A stretch of DNA of 38,690 nucleotides from Planococcaceae bacterium UBA3378 (GTDB lineage Bacteria; Bacillota; Bacilli; Bacillales_A; Planococcaceae), in NCBI GenBank assembly GCA_002359075.1, contig DEQA01000008.1, forward strand, positions 1-38,690. The letters are read 5' to 3'. A program made the translations under genes and the position numbers. Below are positions 1 through 7,828 of the stretch, piece after piece. The notes beneath the pieces were generated by a model. It did no database searches and had not been told where the DNA came from. It saw only the letters and a program-made list of their open reading frames with translations. Position 1 is the stretch's first letter; each line of letters starts with the position of its first letter.

Positions 1-56
1 GTTAGTGTATCCCCCTGTATCGTCCGGACTGCATAATCTCTTGTCTCTACTCTCAT
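1..56 (-). CDS. trpE: Anthranilate synthase component I, N-terminal fragment (probable)
   Basis: Only the first 18 codons lie in the window; the gene runs off the left edge. The ATG at 56 follows a purine-rich GAGAGAGG site. The peptide begins MRVETRDYAVRTIQGDTLT, and the IQGDTLT stretch resembles the N-terminal region of TrpE proteins, where a TLTPI-type motif is common. The leader directly upstream is a T-box with a UGG (tryptophan) specifier, which independently suggests a tryptophan biosynthesis gene. TrpE would combine chorismate and ammonia to make anthranilate in the cytoplasm. The fragment is too short to exclude another tryptophan-related gene. Confidence 0.6.
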   Translation of the reverse strand, partial: MRVETRDYAVRTIQGDTL

Positions 57-89
57 CTCAACTATCCTCTCTCAGCTCATTTTTGCACG

Positions 90-121
90 AAAAAAGGCCC
101 TCCGAAAAAGGACGGAGAGCC
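90..121 (-). terminator. T-box terminator
   Basis: A nine-pair stem (GGCTCTCCG with CGGAGGGCC, one G-U pair) is followed by six T residues on the minus strand. It overlaps the end of the T-box sequence, as expected for mutually exclusive terminator and antiterminator forms. Confidence 0.9.
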
Positions 122-272
122 GTGGTGCCACCTTCATTGACTATTCGGTAAAACAAATAGTCCACTTATTCCCGTAACGTGGGACAGACGTCGAAGCATT
201 TCCTCTTCGCAGCTAGAAAATCCATTCATGCTACCCTTTGCACCAGCTTCCCACCAAACACCGGCTCTCTTA
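90..272 (-). promoter_or_regulatory. T-box riboswitch, tryptophan specifier (UGG)
   Basis: Reading the minus strand from 272 down, the leader has the canonical T-box parts in order: the AGAGAG-type start of stem I (about 270-265), an apical GGTGGGAAGCTGGTG region, a specifier segment GAATGGATTT near 225 whose codon after GAA is UGG, the 14-base T-box sequence ending GGTGGCACCACG (132-121), then a terminator. Uncharged tRNA-Trp should pair with UGG and with the T-box bulge and let transcription continue into the downstream gene. A TATACAAT-like -10 lies at 283-276; no good -35 was found. Confidence 0.92.
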
Positions 273-448
273 GGCATTGTATAGCACTACTATTTTTTCA
301 TCCTCGCCTTTACCTATTTCTATCTTAAATCAAATTATCTTATTATTCAAACTAATTTTACGTCTTTTTTATCCCTATATAAGCAAAAAACCGCATTTTC
401 TCCGGAAAGGAAAATACAGTCCACATGCTTTTCTTACATTGGCAGTCC

Positions 449-1216
449 TTAGCTGTTGGGGAAAAAGACTTTATTTAAAAATGGCAGAGGAGCCTCCTCG
501 AAACGCTTTGCATCAAGTGCAATGGCTGATAATTCAATATTTCTTATTTCAAACTCCTCAATCAATCCATCTGGAATATCCGAGGAAGCAAATGTATTTG
601 CCGTTATAAGCATAAATTCTGCCTCCTCTTTTAACCGGTAAGCATCAAATAGATATAAGGCTTGTTTGAAGAGCAGTGCTATATCTTGTTCATCCTGCAT
701 CTTTATATGTTGCAGCCGCTGTATTCCTTCAGACGTTAATTCTCCGTGCGGGAAAACACATCGGTCATTAATTGTTGCTACGATACAATCTCTTTTCTGC
801 TCAGCACAGAGCTCCAATAACGGCAAAATTAGTCCCTTCGCCTGTATTTCGTATGACTCCATTTCACAGGAAGTGTCCAATCCTATAATCAATGGCGCTG
901 CAAAATCGATTTTCTGATGAAAGGGCACATACGTCACATTCCCTTTCGTAACTGCTTTATCCTTTAAAGTTAACTTGCGCTGGATGTTACGTACATTTCG
1001 CAATTCATCCTCTTCATAAGGAGTGACCAGTGGAACGGAGCCTTCTAACTTGCCAAGGCGTTCTTGAAAATCAACTGCTACCGCAATGGACTTTATAAAT
1101 TCTTCATCCCGGGCAAATTGACTCAAAAATAATTGCTGTGCTTCCTCAGTGAGCTGTTGGAACATTTCACTACTATATAAAAAACGTAAAACATCATCAT
1201 AAAATAATGTCTTCAC
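449..1216 (-). CDS. Unknown protein with a degenerate von Willebrand A-like domain
   Basis: 255 residues from a GTG start; an AAGGTG-like site lies about 12 bases upstream, so the start is only moderately supported. Residues 1-100 are helical and unrecognised. From about 107 the alternation of hydrophobic strands and helices resembles a von Willebrand A fold. Its first strand ends in LDTSCEME, where a metal-binding MIDAS site would read DxSxS; here D114 and S116 are kept but the last serine is Glu118, so the metal site may be weak or lost. No signal peptide or membrane segment is seen, so it is probably cytoplasmic. It stands alone between the T-box leader and a small membrane protein. The function is unknown. 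Confidence 0.75.
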   Translation of the reverse strand: MKTLFYDDVLRFLYSSEMFQQLTEEAQQLFLSQFARDEEFIKSIAVAVDFQERLGKLEGSVPLVTPYEEDELRNVRNIQRKLTLKDKAVTKGNVTYVPFHQKIDFAAPLIIGLDTSCEMESYEIQAKGLILPLLELCAEQKRDCIVATINDRCVFPHGELTSEGIQRLQHIKMQDEQDIALLFKQALYLFDAYRLKEEAEFMLITANTFASSDIPDGLIEEFEIRNIELSAIALDAKRFEEAPLPFLNKVFFPNS

Positions 1217-1354
1217 TTTCTATTCACACACCTTATTTTTAAATGTACTAGTTAGTATATATAAAAAAGGGAAATAAAAATAGTAAAGTTGCCTGAAATT
1301 CGTTTCAGCCCGTTTAAAATGTCACGAAATGGTGAATAGAAAAGAGAAGCCCTA

Positions 1355-1546
1355 TTATCCAATATGTGATCGGCGGTTAATCGGCTGTCCTTCATGAAGT
1401 TTAACAAGTGAAAGACCGGATAAAAGAAGGATTGAGGCCACGGCAAAAAGTACAAGACCCGGCATCACATAATGCAGCAGCAGTAATACAATACTTACAC
1501 TTATTATGATTCCACCAATGAGCAGCAATGCAATACTATCTTTCAC
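1355..1546 (-). CDS. Small membrane protein, unknown function
   Basis: About 63 residues, almost entirely two hydrophobic helices (IALLLIGGIIISVSIVLLLL and PGLVLFAVASILLLSG) followed by a short charged tail ending in RRSHIG. An upstream ATG at 1552 touches the AGGGGAGG ribosome site, leaving no spacing. The GTG at 1546 has six bases of spacing and is the better start. The protein probably sits in the cytoplasmic membrane with two passes. No family was recognised and its neighbours give no functional hint. Confidence 0.65.
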   Translation of the reverse strand: MKDSIALLLIGGIIISVSIVLLLLHYVMPGLVLFAVASILLLSGLSLVKLHEGQPINRRSHIG

Positions 1547-1740
1547 AAGCATCCTCCCCTATCTGAAATGATATATTATTTATTCCTTTTTTTTAGCTGT
1601 TTTAAACAATGAGTTGAGCTTTCATCATATGGTATATCTATACATATTATTCAAAATATTTTTTAATTCTCATTTTTTTGAAACATTTTATCTGTACTAA
1701 ACGTATGTGTAGAGGAACATATGAAAAGGAGATGGCATTT

Positions 1741-2598
1741 TTGAAAAAATCATTATTTATTGGTATGACATTAGGATCTGCTGTATTAGTTGCAGCATGC
1801 GGGGATTCAGCAACCGTAAAGGATGAGGCAACTGAAAAATCCAATTTAACGTTGGAGCAAGTATATGAAAAAACAATTGAACGCCAGCAAGAATTGGAAA
1901 GTATGAAAGCAAAGATGAAAATTGACCAAGTCATAAACGTCGATTCAGAAGAAGGCTCATTTGAAATGACCTCTTCTTCAGATATGAATATGGATATGAT
2001 AGTCGACCCGATGCAGCTGTATGCAGAAGGTACAACAGCGGTAAAAGAGAGCGAAACCGGTCAGGAAACAAAGGTCCCGACTAAAATGTATATGACTCAA
2101 AGCGACGGCTATTATATATACGAGGCATCAGCAGACAGTTGGTTTAAACTTCCTGAAGAACAATTTGACGCCATGATGAATCAGGCTGGTATACAGCAGG
2201 ATCCGTCCGAGCAGCTTCGTCAGCTGGAGCAATTTGTAGAGGACTTTACATTTGAACAAAATGACAACGAGTATATTTTAACGCTGGATGCTGACGGCGA
2301 GAAATTTACGGATTTTGTCCTTGAACAGGCAAAAACAGCGCTGGGCGGCGAGAATGCAGAGCAAATGCTTGGCAGTATTGAAGGATTAAAAATCAAAGAT
2401 GCGCAATATGTCTTTTTAATTGATAAGAAAACCTTTGATATGAGCAATATGAAAATGGATATGATCATCACTTTAGAAGAAGAAGGCGGCAACCTGACAA
2501 TCGACCAAAGTGCAACAATTGATTATTCCGATTTCAATAATGTCGATGCCATTACAATTCCACAGGAAGTGATCGACAACGCACAGGAAATACAATAG
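1741..2598 (+). CDS. Lipoprotein of the DUF6612/LppX-like type
   Basis: The 285-residue product starts with a lipoprotein signal peptide: KK, a hydrophobic core, then the lipobox LVAAC with the lipidated Cys at residue 20. I chose the TTG at 1741, nine bases after AAAGGAG; the in-frame ATG at 1732 directly abuts that site. After the signal the protein is acidic and Met-rich, with repeated stretches such as SSSDMNMDM and MSNMKMDM. This matches the general look of extracellular DUF6612-type lipoproteins, which resemble LppX/LolA-fold carriers. It should be anchored to the outer face of the cytoplasmic membrane. The ligand is unknown. It is a single-gene unit closed by a strong terminator at 2671. 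Confidence 0.85.
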   Translation: MKKSLFIGMTLGSAVLVAACGDSATVKDEATEKSNLTLEQVYEKTIERQQELESMKAKMKIDQVINVDSEEGSFEMTSSSDMNMDMIVDPMQLYAEGTTAVKESETGQETKVPTKMYMTQSDGYYIYEASADSWFKLPEEQFDAMMNQAGIQQDPSEQLRQLEQFVEDFTFEQNDNEYILTLDADGEKFTDFVLEQAKTALGGENAEQMLGSIEGLKIKDAQYVFLIDKKTFDMSNMKMDMIITLEEEGGNLTIDQSATIDYSDFNNVDAITIPQEVIDNAQEIQ

Positions 2599-2670
2599 AT
2601 TCAAAGAGGACCAAAGCATCGTAAAGTTAAATATAACATGAGTTCTTTCTTTTCCAAACGGTGAACACTT

Positions 2671-2708
2671 AAAGCAGCATGCCCGGCTATTGGCGCATGC
2701 TGCTTTTA
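2671..2708 (+). terminator. Terminator of the lipoprotein gene
   Basis: A perfect 12-base inverted repeat (AAAGCAGCATGC with GCATGCTGCTTT) with a 12-base loop. The T run is short (TTTTATAT). Confidence 0.85.
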
Positions 2709-2886
2709 TATGCCCGGCAAAATATGTTCTACCAATGGCCAAGAGCCCGTCTGAAAAGATATGTTGAAACCAGTTTTTTGCGGCAAGAATGGAGGCATGT
2801 TGGTAGATCCAAAAGTTTCAATGAATGATGTATGTAAAATGGTAAATGATAAGTGAAATACAATTCGTTCTATTCGGGGTGATTTT

Positions 2887-3174
2887 ATGAAGCTACTATT
2901 AGTTGTCATGAGTATTTTATTACCAATAACCATGTATGTGCTCCAAAGATTTTTTAGGAAAATCCGCATTCTTTTTAATTTCGCCGCTATATTATCAACC
3001 CTTATTTTTGGGAATATTGCATCGTTTGCCATTTATGAAATTCTTAAAGACCAAACTGTTTTTATGACAAATATCCATGCTGTTTTCTTAAATCCTTATT
3101 TCTTACTTACAGGTGGATATTTAGGAATATATATTCTTTATCGACTGCTCATGATGACTGAAACCAATCGTTAA
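2887..3174 (+). CDS. Small membrane protein, unknown function
   Basis: 95 residues starting at an ATG with GGGGTGAT seven bases upstream. It has three hydrophobic segments: residues 1-20, about 30-50, and about 68-88. A basic stretch (RFFRKIR) between the first two suggests a cytoplasmic loop. The C-terminus is short and polar (MTETNR). No domain was recognised. It lies between two terminator- or promoter-bounded units and appears monocistronic. Confidence 0.6.
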   Translation: MKLLLVVMSILLPITMYVLQRFFRKIRILFNFAAILSTLIFGNIASFAIYEILKDQTVFMTNIHAVFLNPYFLLTGGYLGIYILYRLLMMTETNR

Positions 3175-3226
3175 ATTCTCCGTATCATCAATTGACAAAA
3201 CGACTCAACGAAACCCTATTTGAACC

Positions 3227-3256
3227 TTGAAATCAGCTTCTAAAGCAATATATAAT
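3227..3256 (+). promoter_or_regulatory. SigA-type promoter of the GH18 gene
   Basis: TTGAAA (3227-3232), an 18-base spacer and a perfect TATAAT (3251-3256). The predicted transcript start near 3263 leaves a short leader before the ribosome site at 3279. A second TTGACA at 3192 lacks a good -10. Confidence 0.75.
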
Positions 3257-3293
3257 TGTTCCCGGAAAAAATCTATTGGAAAGGAATATAGTA

Positions 3294-4904
3294 ATGAAGA
3301 GGAAGCTAGAAAAATATTTAATAATCCCCGTAATGGTAACTGCATTATTCATTTTACCATTCAGTGCCGTCGCCTCAACAAACGACGTACATTTGTCCTA
3401 TTTATACGGTAGCACTACTAGTACCTACATAAAAAATATAGATTTGACAAAAGGTTCCTTAAATACAACTACCCCCTTATTTTATGAATTAAATGCTGAT
3501 GGCAGTCTGAAATCTTTAGTAGATAAGAGTTTAGTAGAAGCATTACATAATAGAGGATTAAAGGTTGTCCCGTTTATCTCCAACCATTTTGATCGTAAAT
3601 TAGGTCAAACTGCGATGAAAAATCGAGAATTATTATCCACTCAACTGGCAGATTCAGTCGTAAAAAACAATTTAGATGGCATCGATATTGATATTGAAAA
3701 TTTAAACCATACTGATAAAGAAGCGTTTACCGATTTTATTCGATTATTACGTAAGAAATTGCCCAAGAATAAAATATTATCTATAGCCGTGGCTGCAAAT
3801 CCTAACGGTTGGACAGCTGGCTGGCACGGTTCGTATGATTTTCTGAAACTAAGTGAGTACAGCGATTACTTAATGTTAATGGCTTATGATGAAAGCTGGC
3901 AGGGTGGACCGGTTGGGCCGGTCGCAAGTTTACCGTTTGTGGAAAATTCCATTAACTATTTACTAAAAAAAGGAGTTAGTTCACAAAAAATCGTTTTAGG
4001 CATGCCTTTCTATGGCCGGATTTGGAAAGACGGCGAAGCGACAGGCGGCTATGGGATCGCAAATAATGCCATCAAAGGTATCGTGAATAAATATAACGGA
4101 AAAGTCTATTTCCATAATACTTACAAGGCGCCCTATGCGAAATTCACCGTGAAAAGCAGCGATTCCCCTACATATATCGGTGGCAAAAAGCTAACAGCGG
4201 GCAATTATACAATATGGTATGAAAATGATTTATCTTTAAAATATAAATTAAGGTTAGTAGAGAAATACAATTTAAGAGGAACAGGAAGCTGGCAATTAAA
4301 TCAAGCTGATCCAGGTATATGGAGCTTTTATTCAGCTTGGGCGAATGGAGAGCATAATTTCATAGATACAGAAAATCACTGGGCTGAAAATGATATTATG
4401 ACAATTTACCAAAAAGGCTGGGTTAAAGGCAAAAATGAATACACGTTTGATCCAAATGGAAATTTAACAAGGGCTCAAGCTACCGCTATTTTAATACGGG
4501 CAATCGGTTTAGACAAAACAAACGAAACAGTCCCTAATTACTTTAAAGATGTGCCGACAAACCATTGGGCAAAACGAGCGATTGAAATTGCCCATAAATA
4601 CAACATCGTCAATGGCACAGGTGAAGGTATTTTTGAACCAAATGCTTTCATTACAAGAGCTCAATTAGCAGCTATATTATCGAGAATTTTAGATTACCCG
4701 TTAAATAACTCAACTGAGTCCCCTTTCTATGATGTTCCCAAAACTTTCTGGGCGTATGAAGACATTTTGAAACTAAGTAATAAAGGCATTATAAAGGGGA
4801 AAGCAGACGGCGGATTTTACCCATTAGACAATGTCTCAAGGGCACAAATGGCTGCGATGACGAATCGGGCAGGTACAGATTTAGAAAATTATTCGAAAAA
4901 ATAA
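3294..4904 (+). CDS. Secreted GH18 glycoside hydrolase with three SLH domains
   Basis: The ATG at 3294 has AAAGGA at proper distance and gives a clean signal peptide (MKRKLEKYLIIP, hydrophobic core, AVAS). About residues 25-350 form a glycoside hydrolase family 18 barrel. The catalytic DxxDxDxE motif appears as DGIDIDIE with the acid Glu at about 135, and MAYDESWQGGP and MPFYGRIW are also typical. It should cut beta-1,4-linked GlcNAc-containing polymers: peptidoglycan as in YaaH/YdhD-like enzymes, or chitin. Three SLH domains follow at about 355-405, 417-465 and 478-526, which anchor proteins to pyruvylated wall polymer. It is transcribed alone, and I see no convincing terminator directly after it. 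Confidence 0.93.
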   Translation: MKRKLEKYLIIPVMVTALFILPFSAVASTNDVHLSYLYGSTTSTYIKNIDLTKGSLNTTTPLFYELNADGSLKSLVDKSLVEALHNRGLKVVPFISNHFDRKLGQTAMKNRELLSTQLADSVVKNNLDGIDIDIENLNHTDKEAFTDFIRLLRKKLPKNKILSIAVAANPNGWTAGWHGSYDFLKLSEYSDYLMLMAYDESWQGGPVGPVASLPFVENSINYLLKKGVSSQKIVLGMPFYGRIWKDGEATGGYGIANNAIKGIVNKYNGKVYFHNTYKAPYAKFTVKSSDSPTYIGGKKLTAGNYTIWYENDLSLKYKLRLVEKYNLRGTGSWQLNQADPGIWSFYSAWANGEHNFIDTENHWAENDIMTIYQKGWVKGKNEYTFDPNGNLTRAQATAILIRAIGLDKTNETVPNYFKDVPTNHWAKRAIEIAHKYNIVNGTGEGIFEPNAFITRAQLAAILSRILDYPLNNSTESPFYDVPKTFWAYEDILKLSNKGIIKGKADGGFYPLDNVSRAQMAAMTNRAGTDLENYSKK

Positions 4905-5032
4905 TAACTTGGAACCATAAGTTAATAAAGATATCTTGCATTTCAGCTTGAGCAAATGTACTGTCTATTTATTCCATACAAAAAAAGACAGCCCCACCCC
5001 CTGTTACTATAAAAAAATGTGGTGCCCGGCAT

Positions 5033-5125
5033 TTTAAACAGAAAAAACAGCAATTCGCCACATTTGACATACAACTTAACTATAAATAAATGACATGGTA
5101 CATAATTTTTTATAAGTTGTATGTC
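5033..5125 (+). repeat. Dispersed repeat with internal inverted repeat, copy 1
   Basis: The 13-mer GACATACAACTTA (5066-5078) is repeated inverted as TAAGTTGTATGTC at 5113-5125, around a 34-base AT-rich centre. The same sequence recurs at 14804, and the roughly 35 bases before it (TTTTAAACAG..AAAAAC..GC..ATTC) also align loosely with that second copy. The repeat also contains a perfect TTGACA that could be a -35 box. Confidence 0.6.
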
Positions 5126-5140
5126 TATGTTGCGATCTCA

Positions 5141-5258
5141 GGCTAAATAGCTATTTAAAAATAGGCAGAGAGAAAAGACACAGCGGGTTTTTTACGGCAA
5201 AAGCATACAGCCATAAGGTTTTCCGTCTGCCGGGTACTGTTGTGTACCGGTTTTATTT
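5141..5258 (+). other. Structured intergenic motif, faintly like a c-di-GMP-I (GEMM) riboswitch
   Basis: A small hairpin (CTATTT/AAATAG) is followed by ACGGCAAAAGC, ATACAGCCATAAGG, and TGCCGGGTAC. The order recalls the GEMM core (ACGCAAAGC..CUAAGG..GCCGGGUU), but each block carries extra bases. CGGCA (5195-5199) can pair with TGCCG (5228-5232). The segment ends in a terminator-like hairpin, CCGGGTAC with GTACCGG, then TTTTATTTT (5251-5259). The nearest downstream plus-strand gene is almost 600 bases away. The identity is doubtful. Confidence 0.3.
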
Positions 5259-5439
5259 TGTTGCATGATCAATCAATTCACCAACGATTCCCAGCTTAAA
5301 ATCTCCAATTTATTGATCAATAACGGTACTTTTCCATCTATTTTGGGCCGATTAAGCAGTGATTGTTTTGTCTAAACCATTTTATTTTCTCTATAATCAA
5401 AGCAAAATGTGCAACAAAACCGCAGAAAACAGAGCCGAT

Positions 5440-5637
5440 TTACTTCGTTTTTGTTGCAATAATGGCGGAAAAAACGAGCATTTGCTGTTTCCAAAGTTTC
5501 AGCATAACGATTAAGTTCAGGGTTGCTATCATGCCGATGAACAGATCCGCTACATCCCCTGCTACTTGTACTTTTGCAGTTGAACCAAACATGCCAAAAA
5601 ATGCAATAAATATAAAGAATGCAAAGAAGCTGTTTTG
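5440..5637 (-). pseudogene. Remnant of a membrane transporter C-terminus, possibly an AGCS sodium:alanine symporter
   Basis: The minus strand is open for 66 codons with no usable start at its beginning; a stop in frame lies just upstream at 5638-5640. The translation begins with a hydrophobic stretch, then AKVQVAGDVADLFIGMIATL and NLIVMLKLWKQQ. This resembles the last membrane segments of AGCS-family symporters, where a VADLFNGLMAIPNLI-type motif is characteristic. A second open frame just upstream (YGQKAFYEQKRNER) could be the preceding part after a frameshift. No complete gene is present. It fills part of the 4905-5843 gene-poor gap, which looks like a decayed region. Confidence 0.5.
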
Positions 5638-5749
5638 TTAGCCTTTCATTGCGTTTTTGCTCATAAAAAGCCTTCTGTCCATATTGTATATCTACCGGGG
5701 CCTACAAAATCCACGGAAAAAATCTTTCAGCGTACTTTCCGTAATTTTT

Positions 5750-5779
5750 TTGCTAAAAAACAGCGGAAGTAGGGATAAT
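5750..5779 (+). promoter_or_regulatory. Possible promoter of the alpha/beta hydrolase gene
   Basis: TTGCTA (5750-5755), an 18-base spacer and GATAAT (5774-5779), about 65 bases before the start codon. A hairpin with ACGGAAA/TTTCCGT and a T run (5713-5751) sits just upstream and may insulate it. Confidence 0.45.
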
Positions 5780-5843
5780 ACGTTTAGGGCTCTCACTGGG
5801 AAGGAAATTACAAAAAGAGGGATAGGTAGAAGGAGGTTATTTT

Positions 5844-6581
5844 ATGCTATATTATGAACGAAGCGGCAATACAGGCGGCGATACCATTGTTATGATCCAT
5901 GGATTTCTCGGCAGCTCGGATATGTTCCATAAGGTAGTAGAAGAGCTGAAAGAGGACTATAATATCATTCGCATCGACCTGCCCGGCCACGGAAAAAGCA
6001 AGGAAGAACCAGGTTTCCAAACGGTATATGATTATGCCGAGGCCATTGCCGAAGTACTGAAACATGAAAAGGTGACAAACGCTACTTGGTTAGGGCACTC
6101 TATGGGCGGCTATATTACGCTTGCCGCTTTGGAGAAAGAAATTGCGGACATAGATAAAGCGATCCTGGCCTATTCGTCTGCTTCCCCTGATTCGCCGGAA
6201 GCACAAAAGAAACGGGATCAGCAGAAGTCAGATATCGAACAAAATGGTGTAGAGGCTTATATAAATAACGGGATCCATACATTTTTTGGAGACAATCCTA
6301 GTGCCGAAGATGTGGCGTTCGCCAGCCGTGTCGGTTATGAAGCAACTGCCGAAGGGCTGATGACTGCTTTAGAGGCCATAAAATCCCGCCCTGATCAAAC
6401 AAGCTTCATCCACGAAGTTTCCATACCTATTCTTGTGATAGAAGGTAGTCAGGATGCTGTCGTCACACCGATTGAAACCGAAAATATTGCCGTACAGAAA
6501 ATCGTAACAAATACAGGCCATTTTGGGATGCTGGAAGATGCAAAGTCCTTTGTAAATGCGGTTAGGCAGTTTTTTGGATAG
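5844..6581 (+). CDS. Alpha/beta hydrolase, MenH/YfbB-like
   Basis: 245 residues with an AGGAGG site seven bases before the ATG. All hallmarks of the alpha/beta hydrolase fold are visible: the oxyanion motif MIHGFLGSSDMF near residue 19, DLPGHGKS at 45-52, and the nucleophile elbow GHSMGG with Ser86. The acid is Asp204 in EGSQDAVVTP and the base His226 in TGHFGMLE. No signal peptide is seen, so it is cytoplasmic. The length and DLPGHGxS motif resemble the MenH group, but menaquinone genes are not adjacent and many family members hydrolyse unrelated esters, so the substrate is unknown. The gene stands alone before a bidirectional terminator. Confidence 0.9.
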   Translation: MLYYERSGNTGGDTIVMIHGFLGSSDMFHKVVEELKEDYNIIRIDLPGHGKSKEEPGFQTVYDYAEAIAEVLKHEKVTNATWLGHSMGGYITLAALEKEIADIDKAILAYSSASPDSPEAQKKRDQQKSDIEQNGVEAYINNGIHTFFGDNPSAEDVAFASRVGYEATAEGLMTALEAIKSRPDQTSFIHEVSIPILVIEGSQDAVVTPIETENIAVQKIVTNTGHFGMLEDAKSFVNAVRQFFG

Positions 6582-6615
6582 GCATGGCACCCATACGTCA
6601 TTCTCTAAAAAACAT

Positions 6616-6650
6616 GAAGAACTGCGCGGTTTGCGCAGTTCTTCTATTTT
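6616..6650. terminator. Bidirectional terminator between the hydrolase gene and rocF
   Basis: GAAGAACTGCGC pairs perfectly with GCGCAGTTCTTC (6616-6627 and 6633-6644). T runs follow on the plus strand and, from the AAAAAA at 6607, on the minus strand, so it can end both convergent genes. Confidence 0.9.
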
Positions 6651-7537
6651 TATAAAAGCTTATCACCAAAAAGAGAACCAGCTAATGCAACCGCCACTTC
6701 CGCCGTTTGGTTACGGTCATCTAATATAGGATTCACTTCTACTAATTCCGCTGATGTAATAAGCCCGCTTTCAGCAAGCATTTCCATTGCCAAATGACTT
6801 TCGCGGTATGTAATACCTCCCCTTACCGGTGTTCCAACCCCCGGACATTCCATAGGATCCAGCGCATCAAGATCCAGCGATAAATGAACGCCGTCTGTAT
6901 CCTTTAAATAATCAATTGTCTGCTCAATGACTGCGGTCATGCCTATCCGGTCGATTTCATGCATAGTAAACACTTTAATGCCGAGCCTGTGAATAAGCTC
7001 CTTCTCTCCTTCATCAAGTGCACGTGCCCCAATCAATACAATATTTTCGGGCTTGATTTTATTTATTCCGATCGATGTCAAGGTTGAATGGCCCAAATCT
7101 ACATTTACAGCCAGTGGCATGCCGTGGATATTTCCGGACGGAGATGTTTCCGGGATATTTAAATCACCATGGGCATCATACCAAATGACTCCAACATTTT
7201 TCCGCTTTTCATTGATTGCGGCAAGTGTCCCAATCGAAATACTATGATCCCCTCCTAAAATAAGCGGGAACACATCGTCTTTTAACATGTTCTTCACACG
7301 TTCCTTCACACTGATGCTTGCCTCCACAACTGACTGAAGATTTTTTAGATTAGCATCTCCAATTTGTACCGGAGACCGTCCCTTTACCGGAATATCCCCG
7401 TAATCAATGACTGAATAGCCTAAGTCTAACAGCCGGTCTTGCAGTCCCGCATAACGGATTGCACTCGGTCCCATATCAACCCCGCGTCTCTCCTGTCCTA
7501 AATCCATTGGAACGCCTACTATTCCTACTGTGTTCAT
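6650..7537 (-). CDS. rocF: Arginase
   Basis: 295 residues, the usual bacterial arginase length. It hydrolyses L-arginine to ornithine and urea in the cytoplasm, using a two-manganese centre. Ligands are visible in the expected order: His98 in GGDHS, Asp121/His123/Asp125 in DAHGDLN, and Asp222/Asp224 in LSLDLDALDP. The N-terminal GVPMDLGQxRRGVDMGPSAIR is also diagnostic. An AAGGGGGAT site precedes the ATG. The gene is isolated, not followed by rocDE, and converges on the hydrolase gene. No SigL-type -24/-12 promoter was seen; a TTGTGA..TACAAT pair with only 15 bases of spacing lies near 7660-7680. A strong AGGAGG about 100 bases upstream serves no obvious gene. Confidence 0.96.
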   Translation of the reverse strand: MNTVGIVGVPMDLGQERRGVDMGPSAIRYAGLQDRLLDLGYSVIDYGDIPVKGRSPVQIGDANLKNLQSVVEASISVKERVKNMLKDDVFPLILGGDHSISIGTLAAINEKRKNVGVIWYDAHGDLNIPETSPSGNIHGMPLAVNVDLGHSTLTSIGINKIKPENIVLIGARALDEGEKELIHRLGIKVFTMHEIDRIGMTAVIEQTIDYLKDTDGVHLSLDLDALDPMECPGVGTPVRGGITYRESHLAMEMLAESGLITSAELVEVNPILDDRNQTAEVAVALAGSLFGDKLL

Positions 7538-7707
7538 TTCTGTTATCCCCCTTGTTAAGCCTTCCCTTAAAGTAAAACTCTATAGACGATTGACTAACAT
7601 ATGAATTTCACGTAAATCCGTATAACTCACATGCCTCCTGCCGCCTAACAAATATTGTAACTTATTTTTTTAATTCACAACATATGCAACGGTCATTTTT
7701 CAGAAAA

Positions 7708-7743
7708 TAATAAAGACGTATCTCAAACATTTTGAGATACGCC
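7708..7743 (-). terminator. Terminator of the pst-phoU operon
   Basis: On the minus strand GGCGTATCTCAAA pairs with TTTGAGATACGTC around a four-base loop, then TTTATTATTTT. It lies about 85 bases past the phoU stop. The rest of 7538-7828 holds only the rocF leader. Confidence 0.85.
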
Positions 7744-7828
7744 TGTATATGATAAGTTGATTTGCTGCCGGAAAAGCAGGCAGTCCGGGCTTGAGGGCTT
7801 ATTGATACTCTCTCTTACAGCTTTTCGG

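Noticed and set aside
277..609. 110-codon plus-strand frame near the left edge
   Set aside because: It overlaps the T-box leader promoter and the antisense of the von Willebrand-like gene, with no ribosome site.
5782..5810. SigB-like GTTTAG..GGGAAG before the alpha/beta hydrolase
   Set aside because: The spacer is only about 10 bases; SigB promoters need about 12-15.
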